DNA of 56,856 nucleotides from Curvibacter sp. (GCA_003987795.1 RXJO01000169.1:1-56856), one strand, 5' to 3'; positions 32,068 to 41,812 are shown, numbered from the stretch's first letter. The notes: generated by a model not told the origin, from the sequence alone. Numbers and translations: made by a program.

Positions 32068-34086
32068 TCAGATCTTGTAGCTCTGATTAGTCACTGAGCC
32101 AGCCGGCGTGGTCAACGAGAAATTAAAGCTGCAACCCGTTGCCGAGTCGGAGAATGTGGCCTGCACCGTGATCGGCCCCAGGGTATTGGGCACCTTGGTC
32201 CGCGAGAGTGAAACCGTTGGTGTGGTGACAACCGACGCGGGACAAGCCAGCGCTCCGGACAGCGAACTTCCACTGGGCACTGAATTGCCTAGATCATCTG
32301 CCAGATTCAAAACGATGTCAGTCGCAGTCGAGCTGACCTTGGTGATGGTGGCAAAAGAGGTCGACCAATTCAGCACGATCCCCAGACGAACACGGATCGA
32401 ACTGCTCCACTGGTTATCACAAGTGTTCGGGATCATGTAGGGGATGACCGTCGAGTTGGTGACTGCACAGGCGGAAGTGCCTGTCATGCCACCCTGAATG
32501 GGCTGATCAAGGGCCGCATTGTAGGCAGATGCCTTGCCGTCTTTCGGCAAATAGGCCTGCCCCTCATCGTAGAAGGGCTCGCCAGCGTCGTACTGGTTAT
32601 TCCCGTTGGTGTCAATGAAGTCCTCTTCCCCATCCAGATAAGCCAGCACGGTGAACCAGCCATTGCTTGGCCGGCTCGCCGCCGACGTCCAGACGGCGGT
32701 GCACTGCGAAGTATTGCTGACAATGGCGACCGTGCAGGATCCAGACACCTGACCGTGGGAGGCCACCAGGTTCACCACCGTACCGGCAGGAATCGGGTTC
32801 CCCACTCGGTCGGAAAGCAAGACTGTCAGCGTGGTCTGAACGCCTTGTATAACGGACGAACCACCACCCGAGGCCTCAATGCTGAGGACCGTGGAAGCAA
32901 TCGAAGACCGCAGCTGCGTTGGGCGCCCATTGGTAACAGCCAAGCCGACCGAGGTCGCCGTCAGATTGCTATTGGACACCGAGGTCGCCGTCACCAGAAT
33001 GGGCGTCGGCAAGGTACCGGACGCGACGTTGATCGACACCATGCCATTCTGATCGGTCACCAATGTCTGGGTCGTATTCGAGCTGACACCATTCACCAAG
33101 AAAGTGACACCAGCGCTGATCGACTGTGCATTGAGACTCAAATTCACAGCTTGGCTGCCAACACCCACACCTTGCGCATTCGTCAGTTTGAAAATCACGG
33201 TGGATAGCTTGCTGCCAGAGCTGGCATTGCTGACAACTATCGATGTCGGGGTTGCGGAAACAAAGCTCATTGCCGCGACCACACTCGTAGAACTCACCTG
33301 GTACGAAACCGACGGCGACTTGTAACTGGAGCCGCTGACGACAGCGGACGCCTGAACACTGCCGGCTCCCGTGGTCGTGAGTGGCGCAATCTGTACGCTG
33401 GCGACACCGTTGGAATCCGTCAATGCACTTGCAGGCGAGATGGTGGCAAGGGTCGCGTCTGTGGTGAAGGTCACCAATTGATTCGCAATGGGCGCGCTGG
33501 TGCCATCCAGCACGGTGACGAGGGCCTTGTAGTTGGAACCCGTCAGGAAGGTGCGAGGTGTCGCCAATGCCGCTCCAGTCGCATCCGTCAGGTTCAAGGA
33601 AAGCGTCGGCGTGCCGGAGGCTGCAGAGGGTGTCACCTGATAGGACGCAGCGACACCGGTGATCGCTGTGGCAGTCGTGGCGCCAGACGCGATATACGAC
33701 ATCGAAGCCCCGACCGAACCAGCCCCCGCAACAGACAGCGGCGTCATCTTGACGCTCGCAATGCCCGTGGCATCGGTCAATGCCGTCGTTGTCGCCAGTG
33801 TCACCAGAGTGCTGTCGGTGCTGAAAGTAATCACCTGATTGGCGATCGGATTACCCGACGCATCCAAGGCTTTGGCCTGGGCCAAGTAGAAATAGCCTGA
33901 CTTAAGGGTACGTGGGGTGGCCAAAGCTGCGCCCGACGAATCGGCGAGCGATACGACCAAAGTTGCAACAGGGTTGGTGGACCCTGACGATCCACCACTG
34001 CTGGAGCCGGAGCTTCCGCCGCCACCGCCACATGCGGACAACAGGGTTGCAGCCAGCAGCACAATAAAAGATTTCAAAAATTTCAC
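32068..34086 (-). CDS. Large Ig-like (Big_1 type) repeat lipoprotein in the pil operon
   Basis: The 672-residue precursor has a signal peptide with lipobox LLSAC and a Gly/Ser linker. Repeats of the bacterial Ig-like type follow, each with a core such as ATPRT...GNPIANQVITFST...LTDATGIASVKM; two are clear (residues about 40-250) and more diverged ones follow. FIDTNGNNQYDAGEPF looks like a calcium-binding loop. I place the start at the GTG at 34086: GGAGGT at 34098-34093 is six bases upstream, whereas the ATG at 34092 would touch it. It lies 21 bases after pilQ. The function is unknown; surface adhesion or support of the pilus machinery is my inference. Confidence 0.85.
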   Translation of the reverse strand: MKFLKSFIVLLAATLLSACGGGGGSSGSSSGGSSGSTNPVATLVVSLADSSGAALATPRTLKSGYFYLAQAKALDASGNPIANQVITFSTDSTLVTLATTTALTDATGIASVKMTPLSVAGAGSVGASMSYIASGATTATAITGVAASYQVTPSAASGTPTLSLNLTDATGAALATPRTFLTGSNYKALVTVLDGTSAPIANQLVTFTTDATLATISPASALTDSNGVASVQIAPLTTTGAGSVQASAVVSGSSYKSPSVSYQVSSTSVVAAMSFVSATPTSIVVSNASSGSKLSTVIFKLTNAQGVGVGSQAVNLSLNAQSISAGVTFLVNGVSSNTTQTLVTDQNGMVSINVASGTLPTPILVTATSVSNSNLTATSVGLAVTNGRPTQLRSSIASTVLSIEASGGGSSVIQGVQTTLTVLLSDRVGNPIPAGTVVNLVASHGQVSGSCTVAIVSNTSQCTAVWTSAASRPSNGWFTVLAYLDGEEDFIDTNGNNQYDAGEPFYDEGQAYLPKDGKASAYNAALDQPIQGGMTGTSACAVTNSTVIPYMIPNTCDNQWSSSIRVRLGIVLNWSTSFATITKVSSTATDIVLNLADDLGNSVPSGSSLSGALACPASVVTTPTVSLSRTKVPNTLGPITVQATFSDSATGCSFNFSLTTPAGSVTNQSYKI

Positions 34087-34107
34087 AAACATACCTCCAT
34101 CCCCAAA

Positions 34108-36276
34108 TCAACGGTTGGTCGCACGATCAGACACCATCTTCGGGGTGATGAATACCAGCATTTCCTGCTTATTGATCGACTTGCTCTTGGTCTTGAACAG
34201 ATTCCCCATGACCGGTATGTCGCCGAGGACCGGCACTTTGGCCTCACTGTCCGTCTCGGTCAACTCAAAAATACCGCCGATGACCACCGTGCCGCCATTC
34301 TCGACCAGCACCTGGGTTTTGATGTGTTTGGTGTTGATGGCAATACCTTGCGCCGTCGTCTCGCCCTTGCTGTCCTTGTTGATGTCAAGTTCAAGAATGA
34401 TGTTGCCTTCAGGGGTGATCTGAGGGGTCACCTCGAGCTTCAGATTGGCCTTGCGGAAAGCCACTGAGGTCGCACCGCTCGAGGTCGCCTGTTGGTAAGG
34501 GAACTCCGTGCCCTGCTCAATCAAAGCCTTGGTCTGGTCGGCCGTGATCACACGTGGGCTCGACACCACCTTGCCTTTGCCATCGGCCTCCAGGGCCGAG
34601 ATTTCCAGATTCAGAAAGCGGTTTGCAGCTGCATTGAAGATCGACAGGGCAAATGAAGATGCAGCATAGCCCCCCTGCCCTGTGGCAGGAAGGTTCACAA
34701 AACTTGTGTTGGTGGTGGTCATGACATTCGACGTCTCCGTCGTCGTCGAAGACACTGCGTCATACGATCCACCCAAGGCCACACGATTGCCATTGCCAAT
34801 CGAATAACCTGCGTCTCCACCTCGCACACCACGCAAATCGCTCCCCCCAAGGCGCACGCCAAGAGAGCGACCAAATGTATCGGAGGCCTCCACGATTCGT
34901 GCTTCGATCAGGACCTGTCGCACTGGTATGTCCAGCTTGGACAACAACTCCTGCACCTCGTTGAGCTTCTTGGCCGTATCGGTGACGAATAACTGATTGG
35001 TACGTGGTTCAGCGATGACGCTTCCACGATCCGAGAGGAAGCGAGTCACGCCACCCAGGCCACCAGTACCCACACCAGCTGCGGCCCCGACAGCAACGCC
35101 GCGCAATTGAGCGACCATATCGGTAGCCCTTGCATAATTGAGTTGGAAGGATTGCGTTCGTAGCGGCTCCAGTCTTTCGATGGCCTGCTGAGCTTCAAGA
35201 TCCTTCTTCGTGCGGGCATCCAGTTCGTCACGAGGGGCGATCCAAAGCACATTTCCAGCCTTGCGCATGCCCAGACCTTTGGACTCCATGATGATCTGAA
35301 GGGCTTGGTCCCAAGGCACATCCTTAAGCCGCAGGGTCAGATTACCCGAGACAGTGTCGGACGTGACAATGTTGAAGTTGGTGAAGTCAGCGATCACCTG
35401 CAATAGCGACCGGACATCAATGCTCTGGAAGTTGAGAGATAGCTTCTCGCCAGAGTAAGTGGGCCCTTGCAGCAGCTTGGTGGTATCTACCTTCTTGAGG
35501 CGCACCTCGACGACAAACTGATCATCACTCTGGTAGGCGGAGTGTTCCCAATCTCCTTTGGGCTCAATCAGCACTCGCACACGATCTCCCACCTGTGTCG
35601 AGGTGATCAGTTGCACCGGAGTCCCGAAATCAGACACATCGATGCGCCGACGGAGTCCCTCTGGCAGCGACGATTTCTGGAACTCGACAACCAAGTTCTG
35701 GCCTTGGGTCTTGAGGTCAACACCGGTCTGGTTGTTGGGCAAACTGACCACCACGCGACCTGCACTGTCGGCTCCGCGTCGGAAATCGATGTCCTTGAGC
35801 GGCAAAACATCCGCATTGTGTGACTCAGCGAAAGCTGACGAGACCGATGCATTGGTAGTGCCTACGTTGGCAGCCACAGGTTCAAATGTCACCAGAACCG
35901 ACTTGCCTGCGACCTGAGTCGTATAGGCTTGATAACGCTTCAGGTTCAACACGATCCGTGTGCGATCTGGGGCCTGGATCACGTTGACTGACTTGACATT
36001 GCCCTGGCTGAACTCCACCAAACTCTTCTGAAGTGCGCTACCGATCACAGGAAGATCAAGTGCCACACGTGCTGGTGACTGAATACCAAATCCATTCAGT
36101 TGGAAATTCACGACCTCGGAGAAATCGAAGCGAACCACCTCAGAGCCCGAATGAGACGAGACCGAGACCGATTTCAAAGTTTGGGCGTTTTGTGCACTCA
36201 AGCTACCGACCGAAACCGTCATGGCCAGCGCAAAAATCAGCCGAAGCACCAACTTTATAAATTGTTTCATTTTCAT
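34108..36276 (-). CDS. pilQ: Type IV pilus secretin PilQ
   Basis: PilQ is the outer-membrane ring through which the type IV pilus passes. The 722-residue precursor has a signal peptide, two AMIN-type domains, an STN/N1-like segment (LSLNFQSIDVRSLLQVIADF) and the secretin domain with VLIEARIVEASDTFGRSLGVRLGG in part and the C-terminal VPVLGDIPVMGNLFK and EMLVFITPKMV. Its start overlaps the pilP stop by four bases. The base composition is less GC-rich than the flanking genes. Confidence 0.97.
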   Translation of the reverse strand: MKMKQFIKLVLRLIFALAMTVSVGSLSAQNAQTLKSVSVSSHSGSEVVRFDFSEVVNFQLNGFGIQSPARVALDLPVIGSALQKSLVEFSQGNVKSVNVIQAPDRTRIVLNLKRYQAYTTQVAGKSVLVTFEPVAANVGTTNASVSSAFAESHNADVLPLKDIDFRRGADSAGRVVVSLPNNQTGVDLKTQGQNLVVEFQKSSLPEGLRRRIDVSDFGTPVQLITSTQVGDRVRVLIEPKGDWEHSAYQSDDQFVVEVRLKKVDTTKLLQGPTYSGEKLSLNFQSIDVRSLLQVIADFTNFNIVTSDTVSGNLTLRLKDVPWDQALQIIMESKGLGMRKAGNVLWIAPRDELDARTKKDLEAQQAIERLEPLRTQSFQLNYARATDMVAQLRGVAVGAAAGVGTGGLGGVTRFLSDRGSVIAEPRTNQLFVTDTAKKLNEVQELLSKLDIPVRQVLIEARIVEASDTFGRSLGVRLGGSDLRGVRGGDAGYSIGNGNRVALGGSYDAVSSTTTETSNVMTTTNTSFVNLPATGQGGYAASSFALSIFNAAANRFLNLEISALEADGKGKVVSSPRVITADQTKALIEQGTEFPYQQATSSGATSVAFRKANLKLEVTPQITPEGNIILELDINKDSKGETTAQGIAINTKHIKTQVLVENGGTVVIGGIFELTETDSEAKVPVLGDIPVMGNLFKTKSKSINKQEMLVFITPKMVSDRATNR

Positions 36277-36818
36277 TTCCTCTGCTCCTGCAATTGCAGA
36301 GAGGCCGGTCGCTCAATCCAGTCGCCCGAGGAATCTTGCACTACCTCGCGCAATTGAATTTCAGTTTCGGTGATTTTCATGATTCGGCCAAAATTCTGCC
36401 CTAGATAATTTCCGACCTTGACTTGATACAAGAGGTTATCGATACGCAAAAGAGCGACAGGCACCCCCCCTTTTTGCATACTACCGACCATGACCATCGA
36501 ATCCAGCGGCATCATTTCCAGAGCCTCCTTTCGACGAGCCATTTCCGGCGCGATGATGGCCATATTGCCCGGCGAAGCGGAATCGCGTTTCAACGCCAGC
36601 GTCAGTTTCTGAGAGTTGAAAGGATCCAAGGCATCTGCTCCTTGATATTCAAGGGGAATGAACTTCTTCGGTTCAGAAATCGGTACCACTTTGGGCCGAC
36701 TCAGAGCCCGTTGCTCTGCCATCCAAGTGCCGATATCAGACTCATCAGATCCGCACGCAGCCAAACTGCAGACGAGCAGTATCAGCAATGCCCAATGAAA
36801 ATGCCGAGAAAGGTTCAT
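36273..36818 (-). CDS. pilP: Type IV pilus inner-membrane lipoprotein PilP
   Basis: PilP links the PilMNO inner-membrane platform to PilQ. The 181-residue precursor has a signal peptide with lipobox SLAAC, a flexible proline-containing linker, and a C-terminal domain with MVGSMQKGGVPVALLRIDNLLYQVKVGNYLGQNFG in part as GNYLGQNFGRI. It overlaps pilO and pilQ by four bases on each side. A stretch of 60 bases within it (36421-36480) has 28 G or C, well below the window's usual level. Confidence 0.95.
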   Translation of the reverse strand: MNLSRHFHWALLILLVCSLAACGSDESDIGTWMAEQRALSRPKVVPISEPKKFIPLEYQGADALDPFNSQKLTLALKRDSASPGNMAIIAPEMARRKEALEMMPLDSMVMVGSMQKGGVPVALLRIDNLLYQVKVGNYLGQNFGRIMKITETEIQLREVVQDSSGDWIERPASLQLQEQRK

Positions 36819-37489
36819 TTGCCCCCCTTTGCTTGACGCTGAGTGGCAACCTCTTCGGGGTCGAGGTATCGGAATGTTCGTGCAGTGGCGTCCATCACCA
36901 GAGTCCCATCCTTGCCAGGACTCAGTGAGAGATTGTTCAACGTCACGATTCGTGACAAATGTGCTACGTCAGAAGCGAAGAAGCCGATGTCATGGTACTT
37001 ACCTGTGACGCGAATCGAGATCGGCAACTCGGCGTAGTACTCTTTCACCGTCATCTGACCAGGGCGAAAGAGTTCAAACTGCAAACTGCGCCCCAGACCA
37101 GCCTGGTTGATATCTGACAACAGAGCTGACATCTCAGCCTTGCCGGGCAACTGCTTCTCCAATTGATTCACATATTGAAGCACCTGCTCCCTCTGCTTTT
37201 TCAATGCATCCAGGTTCACGGCCTTGGTGAGCTTGGCACTGAAATCGACCTTGAGTTTCTCCTCCGCCTGAATTTCTTGGTCAAGCTCGTCCCTGAAGTC
37301 GGTCAGCCATGCGAACCAGGCCACAAAAACCACCGCTGCAGCCGCAAGAGCAAAAGTCAGATAACGCGGAAACGCAGGCCATGCCGAGGGGTCCTTGGGA
37401 TCAAGGTTGGAGAACTGCGACTGTACCTGCTCCAGCAGAGCTGGAATATCGATAGAAAACTTGGTGTTGATCGCCATCTGAGGACTCAT
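36815..37489 (-). CDS. pilO: Type IV pilus assembly protein PilO
   Basis: PilO and PilN form the periplasmic heterodimer of the pilus alignment complex. The 224-residue protein has a single membrane helix (ALAAAAVVFVAWFAWL), a coiled coil and a ferredoxin-like domain with MTVKEYYAELPISIRVTGKYHDIGFFASDVA in part as ELPISIRVTG. The ATG at 37489 overlaps the pilN stop (ATGA); a second ATG at 37477 is also possible. Confidence 0.95.
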   Translation of the reverse strand: MSPQMAINTKFSIDIPALLEQVQSQFSNLDPKDPSAWPAFPRYLTFALAAAAVVFVAWFAWLTDFRDELDQEIQAEEKLKVDFSAKLTKAVNLDALKKQREQVLQYVNQLEKQLPGKAEMSALLSDINQAGLGRSLQFELFRPGQMTVKEYYAELPISIRVTGKYHDIGFFASDVAHLSRIVTLNNLSLSPGKDGTLVMDATARTFRYLDPEEVATQRQAKGGK

Positions 37490-38085
37490 TTCTTCGCCAC
37501 GGCTTCGGCGGCCTTTTCGACATCCGAGGCACGCAGCAACTGGAACCTCATGCCGAAATTGGCCACGCGCCGTTGATCGCGAGGACTCAGATTCACCGTT
37601 CCGGCCTGGATCTCAAGCAACTCGGGACGGGCAAACCAAGGGGAGCCCGATGAGAAATTCTTCAACACCTCCGACACACGCTGGTTGGACTGTGCTACCC
37701 CCTGGATCAGAATCGTCTGACCGTCTTGCCGCATACTGGTCACATAGACTCCGTCGGGCAACTGCTTGACCAACTCGTTCATGAGGTAGGTCTGGGCATT
37801 GCGGTCGGACTGCAAGTCTTCCACCGCTTTTTGACGGGCCTTCAAAGCTGCGATCTCGGCCTCGATGTTCGAAATCTCCTTGATCTGGACTTCGAGAATC
37901 TTGATTTCGGCTTTCAATGTTTCATTGCGCCCGCGCTGCTCCGTCAGGCTGGCCTGGTAAAACAGATAGACCACCGCTACCAGCAAAGCACCCAGGACCA
38001 TGGAGCCAGCCACAGCCACCTTGAACGCCTCTTTGCGCTTGAGACGGGCCTCCTCGCGGTGCGGCAGCAGGTTGATCAGAATCAT
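37486..38085 (-). CDS. pilN: Type IV pilus assembly protein PilN
   Basis: The 199-residue protein starts with the conserved MILINLLPHREEAR that inserts into a groove of PilM. A membrane helix (AVAGSMVLGALLVAVVYLFY), a coiled coil and a periplasmic ferredoxin-like domain follow. The ATG at 38085 overlaps the pilM stop by four bases (ATGA), and the upstream frame to 38115 lies inside pilM. Confidence 0.96.
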   Translation of the reverse strand: MILINLLPHREEARLKRKEAFKVAVAGSMVLGALLVAVVYLFYQASLTEQRGRNETLKAEIKILEVQIKEISNIEAEIAALKARQKAVEDLQSDRNAQTYLMNELVKQLPDGVYVTSMRQDGQTILIQGVAQSNQRVSEVLKNFSSGSPWFARPELLEIQAGTVNLSPRDQRRVANFGMRFQLLRASDVEKAAEAVAKK

Positions 38086-39161
38086 GACAGAAACCTCCGC
38101 ATGGCGAGACCACATGCGGTGAGATAAGCCGGAGCCTCTCGAGCCATCTTCTTCAGGCGCACGGAGTCCTGAATCTGCATGCCCTCAAAAGGATTCACCA
38201 GACTGCAGGCAAACGAGGTTTGTTGCGTCACGGCCTCGGCCAATCCCGGCAAGGCGGCCGACCCTCCGGCGAGAAGAATGTGATCCACCCGGTTGAACGG
38301 GGTACTGGTGAAAAAGAACTGAAGCGCGCGACCGATTTCCTGCGCCACGCTGTCCACGAAGGGTCGAAGCACCGAGGCGGCGTAATCGTCCGGCAACTCG
38401 CCGGAGCGCTTCTTGGTCTCGGCCTCTTCAGGAGAAAAGCCGTACTGACGCACGATCAACTGGGTCAGTTGCGCCCCACCGAACGCTTGATCACGCTCGT
38501 AAAGGACCTCGGTGTCCTTGAGCACTTGCAGGCTGGTGGTCATCGAACCGACCTCAAACAAGGCCACCATGAGCCCCGCACCATGACCTGGCAGTTGTTC
38601 AATCAAACGCCCCACAGCGAGCCGGGACGCAAAGGATTCCACATCCAGCACCAACGGTTTCAACCCGGCAGCCTCGGCCAGGCCCTGGCGATCCTGCACC
38701 TTTTCCTTGCGCGACGCAGCGATCAGCACGTCCACATCCCCCTGCGAACTGAGACTGGGACCGATGACGCAGAAATCGAGACTGACTTCCTCGAGCGAGA
38801 AAGGAATGTACTGATTGGCTTCGGATTCGACCTGGACTTCCAGCTCCTGGTCGGAAAGTCCCCCTGGCAGGACGATGCGCTTGGTGATCACGGCGGATGC
38901 CGGCAGCGCCATGGCCACGTTCTTGGTTTTGCTGCCACATCGCTTGACCAGGCGTTTCACGGCGTCAGCCACTTCATCGAACTTCTCGATGTTGCCGTCA
39001 ACGATCCAGCCCTTCTCGAGGGGCTCCATCATGCAGCGCTCGAGAACGAACTCTCCGGACTTCTCACGACCCAACTCGACCAGCTTGACGCTGGACGAAC
39101 TGATGTCGATGCCGAGCAGGGGCGCCACCTGCCGGCCAAACAATGATCCTAAAGAGATCAA
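38082..39161 (-). CDS. pilM: Type IV pilus ATPase-like protein PilM
   Basis: PilM is the actin-like cytoplasmic partner that anchors PilN. The 359-residue protein has the actin/FtsA fold motifs LLGIDISSSSVKLVEL (phosphate 1) and ILLAGGSAALPGLAEAV (adenosine site). The best start is a TTG at 39161 (MISLGSLFGRQ) preceded by GGGGGA at five-base spacing; a GTG at 39179 is the alternative and would add six residues. It opens the pil operon and is divergent from mrcA. Confidence 0.95.
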   Translation of the reverse strand: MISLGSLFGRQVAPLLGIDISSSSVKLVELGREKSGEFVLERCMMEPLEKGWIVDGNIEKFDEVADAVKRLVKRCGSKTKNVAMALPASAVITKRIVLPGGLSDQELEVQVESEANQYIPFSLEEVSLDFCVIGPSLSSQGDVDVLIAASRKEKVQDRQGLAEAAGLKPLVLDVESFASRLAVGRLIEQLPGHGAGLMVALFEVGSMTTSLQVLKDTEVLYERDQAFGGAQLTQLIVRQYGFSPEEAETKKRSGELPDDYAASVLRPFVDSVAQEIGRALQFFFTSTPFNRVDHILLAGGSAALPGLAEAVTQQTSFACSLVNPFEGMQIQDSVRLKKMAREAPAYLTACGLAMRRFLS

Positions 39162-39373
39162 GATGGTCCCCCGTAACACGCCCGGACGGACGCTTCTACT
39201 TCACAATTTGCTTGAATGCTATCAGCAAGGCCATTGTCAGACCAAGGAAATCGACTGGACAGCGCCCGTGCCTCGTTGTCAAAACCAGACGATTTGTGAC
39301 TATTTTGCAATAAGTTACATCGGGCACCGAGTTGTCACACCAGAGCAGCCCCTCCTCTGGAAGGCTCGATTTC

Positions 39374-39379
39374 TATAAT
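39374..39379 (+). promoter_or_regulatory. -10 element (TATAAT) of the mrcA promoter
   Basis: A perfect TATAAT lies 24 bases upstream of the mrcA ATG. No convincing -35 box is found at 16 to 18 bases spacing. The 242 bases between pilM and mrcA hold this element and, on the other strand, the presumed pilM promoter, which I could not define. Confidence 0.55.
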
Positions 39380-39403
39380 CCGCAATTCACTTTGCAATCG
39401 ACC

Positions 39404-41812
39404 ATGGCACGCTCCACCCCCCAGAATCATCAGGAGTCCCCTCGCGCCGGCTCGCCAGGGAAGACTCACTGGGCGGTGCGTCTGTTGTTGTGGCTGGGGG
39501 GGCTGGCCCTGGCCGGCGTGCTCAGCGTGCTGATGCTGGTGGCGGTTGCACTGGCCGTGGCCTACCCCAACCTGCCCGACATCTCAGACCTGTCCGATTA
39601 CCAGCCCAAGCTTCCGCTGCGCGTCTATTCGGCCGATGGCGCCTTGCTGGGTGAGTTCGGTGAAGAGCGTCGCAACCTGACGCCTTTCAAGGACATCCCC
39701 AAGGTCATGAAAGATGCCGTGCTGGCGGTGGAGGACGCGCGCTTCTATCAACACGGCGGGGTCGACTACATCGGCATGTTCCGGGCAGGTCTGGCCAACC
39801 TGGGGCGCGTCAAGAGCCAGGGCGCCTCGACCATCACGATGCAGGTGGCGCGCAACGTCTACCTGTCCTCCGAGAAGACCTTCACCCGCAAGATCTACGA
39901 GATCCTGCTGACCTTCAAGCTTGAGCACATGCTGAGCAAGGATCAGATCCTCGAGATCTATATGAACCAGATCTTCCTGGGCAACCGCGCCTACGGCTTC
40001 TCGGCCGCGGCCGACACCTATTTCGGCAAGCCCCTGAAGGACATCACGGTGGCCGAGGCCGCGATGCTGGCCGGCCTGCCCAAGGCGCCTTCAGCCTACA
40101 ACCCGATCAGCAACCCCAAGCGCGCCCGCATCCGTCAGCAGTACATCATCGACCGCATGGAGGAGAACGGCTTCATCTCCAAAGCCCAGGCCGACGAAGC
40201 CCGCAACGAGTCCTTGCGCATCAAGTTCGGCCCAGACAGCTCGCGCATCCATGCCGAGTACGTGGCCGAGACCGTGCGACAACTGGTGCTGACGCAGTAT
40301 GGATCCGAGGCCTACACCCGTGGCCTGAACGTCTACACCACGATCAATGCAGCCGACCAGGACACCGCCTACCGTGCCTTGCGCAAAGGCATCATGGACT
40401 ACGAACGACGACAGGTGTACCGGGGCCCCGAGCGCTTCATCAACCTGCCCAGCAACCCCAAAGAGCAGGATGAGGCCATCGATGACGCCTTTTCGGACCA
40501 CCCCGACAACGGCGACGTGATGGCGGCGGTGGTCCTGGAGGCCAATCCCAAGAAGATCATCGCCCTGCGCCCCAACGGCGACAGCGTGGAGATCACCGGA
40601 GACGGCCTCAAACCCGCCCAATCGGGCCTGTCGGACAAGGCGCCGCCCAACATCCGGCTGCGGCGAGGGGCCGTGATCCGGGTCGTGAAGACCCCCAAGG
40701 ACACCTGGGAGATCACCCAACTGCCTGAGGTGGAGGGCGCCTTCGTCGCGGTTGACCCGCGCAGCGGTGCCATCAAGGCCCTGGTCGGAGGCTTCGATTT
40801 CGACAAGAACAAATTCAATCACGTGACCCAGGCCTGGCGCCAGCCCGGTTCGAGCTTCAAGCCCTTCATCTACTCTGCCGCACTCGAAAAAGGCTTCGGC
40901 CCGGCCACCGTGGTCAATGATGCGCCGCTGTTCTTTGATGCCGGCACCACCGGTGGCCAACCCTGGGAGCCGAAAAACTACGACGGCACCTTCGACGGCC
41001 CGATGACCCTGCGCCGGGGGCTGGCCAAGTCCAAGAACATGATTTCGATCCGGGTGCTGCAATCGATCGGCGCCCGCTATGCCCAGGACTGGATCACGCA
41101 CTTCGGCTTCGAAGCCGAAAAACATCCGCCTTACTTGACCATGGCGCTGGGTGCAGGCTCGGTCACGCCGATGCAGATGGTCATGGCCTACTCGGTGTTC
41201 GCCAATGGCGGCTACCGCGTCAACCCGTGGGTGATCGACCACATCACGGATCAGAAGGGCAAGCTCCTGGTCCAGAGCAAGATCCCGGCCCTCGACGAGA
41301 ACCCCCGAGCCATCTCGCCACGCAATGCCTTCATGATGGACAGCCTGCTGCAAGAGGTGGCCCGCTCCGGCACCGCGGCCAAGGCCCAGGCCACCCTGAA
41401 GCGCCCGGACATCTATGGCAAGACAGGCACCACGAACGACTCCATGGACGCCTGGTTCGCGGGCTTCCAGCCCACCCTGGCGGCAGTCACCTGGATCGGT
41501 TACGACACCCCACGCAAGCTGGGTGACCGCGAGACCGGGGGCGGGCTGAGCCTGCCGGTGTGGATCACCTTCATGGAGCGCGCGCTCAAGGGCGTGCCCG
41601 TCAGCGAACCCAGCGCCCCCGAAGGTGTGGTCAACGTGGGCGGTGAATGGTATTTTGAAGAGTTCGCCCGCGGCAACAGCGTGAGCAGCCTGGGCCTCGA
41701 TGACAAGGGCGGCAGCGCCGGCGTGGCCCCGCCCGCGTCAGCCACCGGTGGCGCACATCCGCCGGCACCAGCAGACGAGCGCTCACGCATTCTGGACCTG
41801 TTCAAGAACTGA
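39404..41812 (+). CDS. mrcA: Class A penicillin-binding protein 1A
   Basis: The 802-residue inner-membrane enzyme polymerises and cross-links peptidoglycan. In order: a membrane anchor (WAVRLLLWLGGLALAGVLS), the glycosyltransferase domain with the catalytic Glu in VEDARFYQHGG and GASTITMQVARN, an OB-like insert, and the transpeptidase domain with SSFK in QPGSSFKPF, SKN in AKSKNMI and KTG in GKTGTTND. The C-terminus is Pro/Ala-rich. I start at ATG 39404 (MARSTPQN); the upstream frame has no family similarity. Confidence 0.96.
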   Translation: MARSTPQNHQESPRAGSPGKTHWAVRLLLWLGGLALAGVLSVLMLVAVALAVAYPNLPDISDLSDYQPKLPLRVYSADGALLGEFGEERRNLTPFKDIPKVMKDAVLAVEDARFYQHGGVDYIGMFRAGLANLGRVKSQGASTITMQVARNVYLSSEKTFTRKIYEILLTFKLEHMLSKDQILEIYMNQIFLGNRAYGFSAAADTYFGKPLKDITVAEAAMLAGLPKAPSAYNPISNPKRARIRQQYIIDRMEENGFISKAQADEARNESLRIKFGPDSSRIHAEYVAETVRQLVLTQYGSEAYTRGLNVYTTINAADQDTAYRALRKGIMDYERRQVYRGPERFINLPSNPKEQDEAIDDAFSDHPDNGDVMAAVVLEANPKKIIALRPNGDSVEITGDGLKPAQSGLSDKAPPNIRLRRGAVIRVVKTPKDTWEITQLPEVEGAFVAVDPRSGAIKALVGGFDFDKNKFNHVTQAWRQPGSSFKPFIYSAALEKGFGPATVVNDAPLFFDAGTTGGQPWEPKNYDGTFDGPMTLRRGLAKSKNMISIRVLQSIGARYAQDWITHFGFEAEKHPPYLTMALGAGSVTPMQMVMAYSVFANGGYRVNPWVIDHITDQKGKLLVQSKIPALDENPRAISPRNAFMMDSLLQEVARSGTAAKAQATLKRPDIYGKTGTTNDSMDAWFAGFQPTLAAVTWIGYDTPRKLGDRETGGGLSLPVWITFMERALKGVPVSEPSAPEGVVNVGGEWYFEEFARGNSVSSLGLDDKGGSAGVAPPASATGGAHPPAPADERSRILDLFKN

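Noticed and set aside
38072-38085. TTGATCAGAATCAT, another near match to an FNR/Anr box
   Set aside because: It lies in the first codons of pilN within an operon with overlapping genes, so the match follows from the MILIN coding sequence and not from a promoter.
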